The position numbers and the translations under genes were made by a program. This document shows positions 63,559 through 64,000 of a stretch of 64,000 bases of DNA, piece after piece. The stretch is from Enterobacter sp. JUb54 (GTDB taxonomy: Bacteria; Pseudomonadota; Gammaproteobacteria; Enterobacterales; Enterobacteriaceae). The DNA is taken from the NCBI RefSeq assembly GCF_014298075.1, contig NZ_CP060418.1, positions 744,001 through 808,000 on the forward strand. The letters are read 5' to 3'. Each line of letters opens with the position of its first letter. Within the stretch, counting starts at the first letter, position 1. The notes under the pieces are model-generated. The model did not search any database, had not been told where the DNA came from, and saw nothing but the letters and a program-made list of their open reading frames with translations.

Positions 63559-64000
63559 TCAGATATCGGCCAGCGCGGCGGCGCGGTCGGGATAGAAACT
63601 CAGGCGTCCGGGGATCGGCTGGACGCCTGCCCGGGCCAGAGTGCGTAACGGCTGAAACTCGAGGTTAGAGACGCGCAGTTCACAACCTTCCGGCAGCTTG
63701 CTAACAAAGCGCTGGAAGGCATCCAGTCCACCGGCATCCAGCACCGGAACCGCATCCCATTTCAACACCACGATACGTTTGCCGGCGATCCGGGTTTCCA
63801 GGTCGGCAAACAGCCCTTCGGCAGCGGCGAAGAACAGCGGTCCGATGACCCGCAGGACCAGTACATCGTCAGGCGTTTCCACGTTAACCGGCGCCAGGCG
63901 GGTCATGCGCGCGATACGGCGCATAAACAGCAGCGAGGCCAGCACAATACCGACGCTGATGGCGATGACCATATCAAACAGCACGGTCAGCGACATGCAC
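63559..64000 (-). CDS. dauA: DauA (SulP family), 3' part
   Basis: The gene runs off the right end; about the last 147 residues are seen. A final transmembrane segment ('[25 protein letters not shown]') leads into a STAS domain ('[25 protein letters not shown]', '[25 protein letters not shown]'), as in the SulP-family C4-dicarboxylic acid transporter DauA. Its stop lies directly next to the stop of the convergent MerR gene. The position next to ychH and pth agrees with E. coli. Confidence 0.93.
   Translation of the reverse strand, partial: CMSLTVLFDMVIAISVGIVLASLLFMRRIARMTRLAPVNVETPDDVLVLRVIGPLFFAAAEGLFADLETRIAGKRIVVLKWDAVPVLDAGGLDAFQRFVSKLPEGCELRVSNLEFQPLRTLARAGVQPIPGRLSFYPDRAAALADI

Overview
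The window looks like the chromosome of an enterobacterium of the Klebsiella/Raoultella type. It carries a complete E. coli-like tdc operon with every product at E. coli length, a ychF-pth-ychH-dauA backbone block, GC-rich core genes, and a glycyl-radical diol-dehydratase microcompartment locus. The species cannot be fixed from sequence reading alone.

Layout. 1-2546: 3' end of an Anbu-type proteasome-like gene, a membrane fatty acid desaturase and a PhnD-like binding protein. 2581-7309 (minus): a YehZ/OsmF-type quaternary-amine ABC transporter followed by a flavin-dependent monooxygenase. 8080-17157: CRP-dependent tdcABCDEFG for anaerobic L-threonine/L-serine breakdown. 17232-22046 (minus): MFS permease, RluA-type pseudouridine synthase, a second GAPDH and a GlxA-type AraC regulator. 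22402-40695: a bacterial microcompartment locus resembling the GRM3 (glycyl-radical 1,2-propanediol) class. Its plus arm encodes a PocR-domain histidine kinase, an AraC-type response regulator, a dedicated SAM synthetase and a tailed BMC-H shell protein. Its minus arm encodes alcohol dehydrogenase, PduL, a putative flavoprotein, BMC-P, a DUF336 protein, acyl kinase, BMC-H, BMC-T, acylating aldehyde dehydrogenase, a GrpU-like shell protein, the B12-independent diol dehydratase, its activase and a glycerol-facilitator-type channel. A small AT-rich YbjN-like gene sits between the arms. 41158-41790: a LysE/RhtB exporter.

42.0-59.9 kb is an accessory island inserted beside ychF. It is one long minus-strand gene array: three tandem paralogous small proteins (158, 122 and 121 aa), a 1201-aa protein, a 98-aa and a 157-aa protein, a 2330-aa protein, a 912-aa multidomain glycosyltransferase, and a secreted 244-aa Cys-containing protein. 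Several junctions overlap or nearly abut, and strong stem-loops separate the small paralogs. I do not recognise the system as a whole; it is the best candidate here for something undescribed. Two nearly identical palindromes and IS3-type remnants lie at its edges.

59.9-64.0 kb is core backbone: ychF, pth, ychH, a MerR regulator and the 3' end of dauA.

Metabolically, tdc and the microcompartment locus converge. Threonine yields 2-ketobutyrate and then propionyl-CoA through TdcE. 1,2-propanediol (or glycerol) yields an aldehyde and then an acyl-CoA. Each pathway has its own acyl-phosphate kinase, and both use glycyl-radical enzymes, so this stretch serves anaerobic ATP generation.
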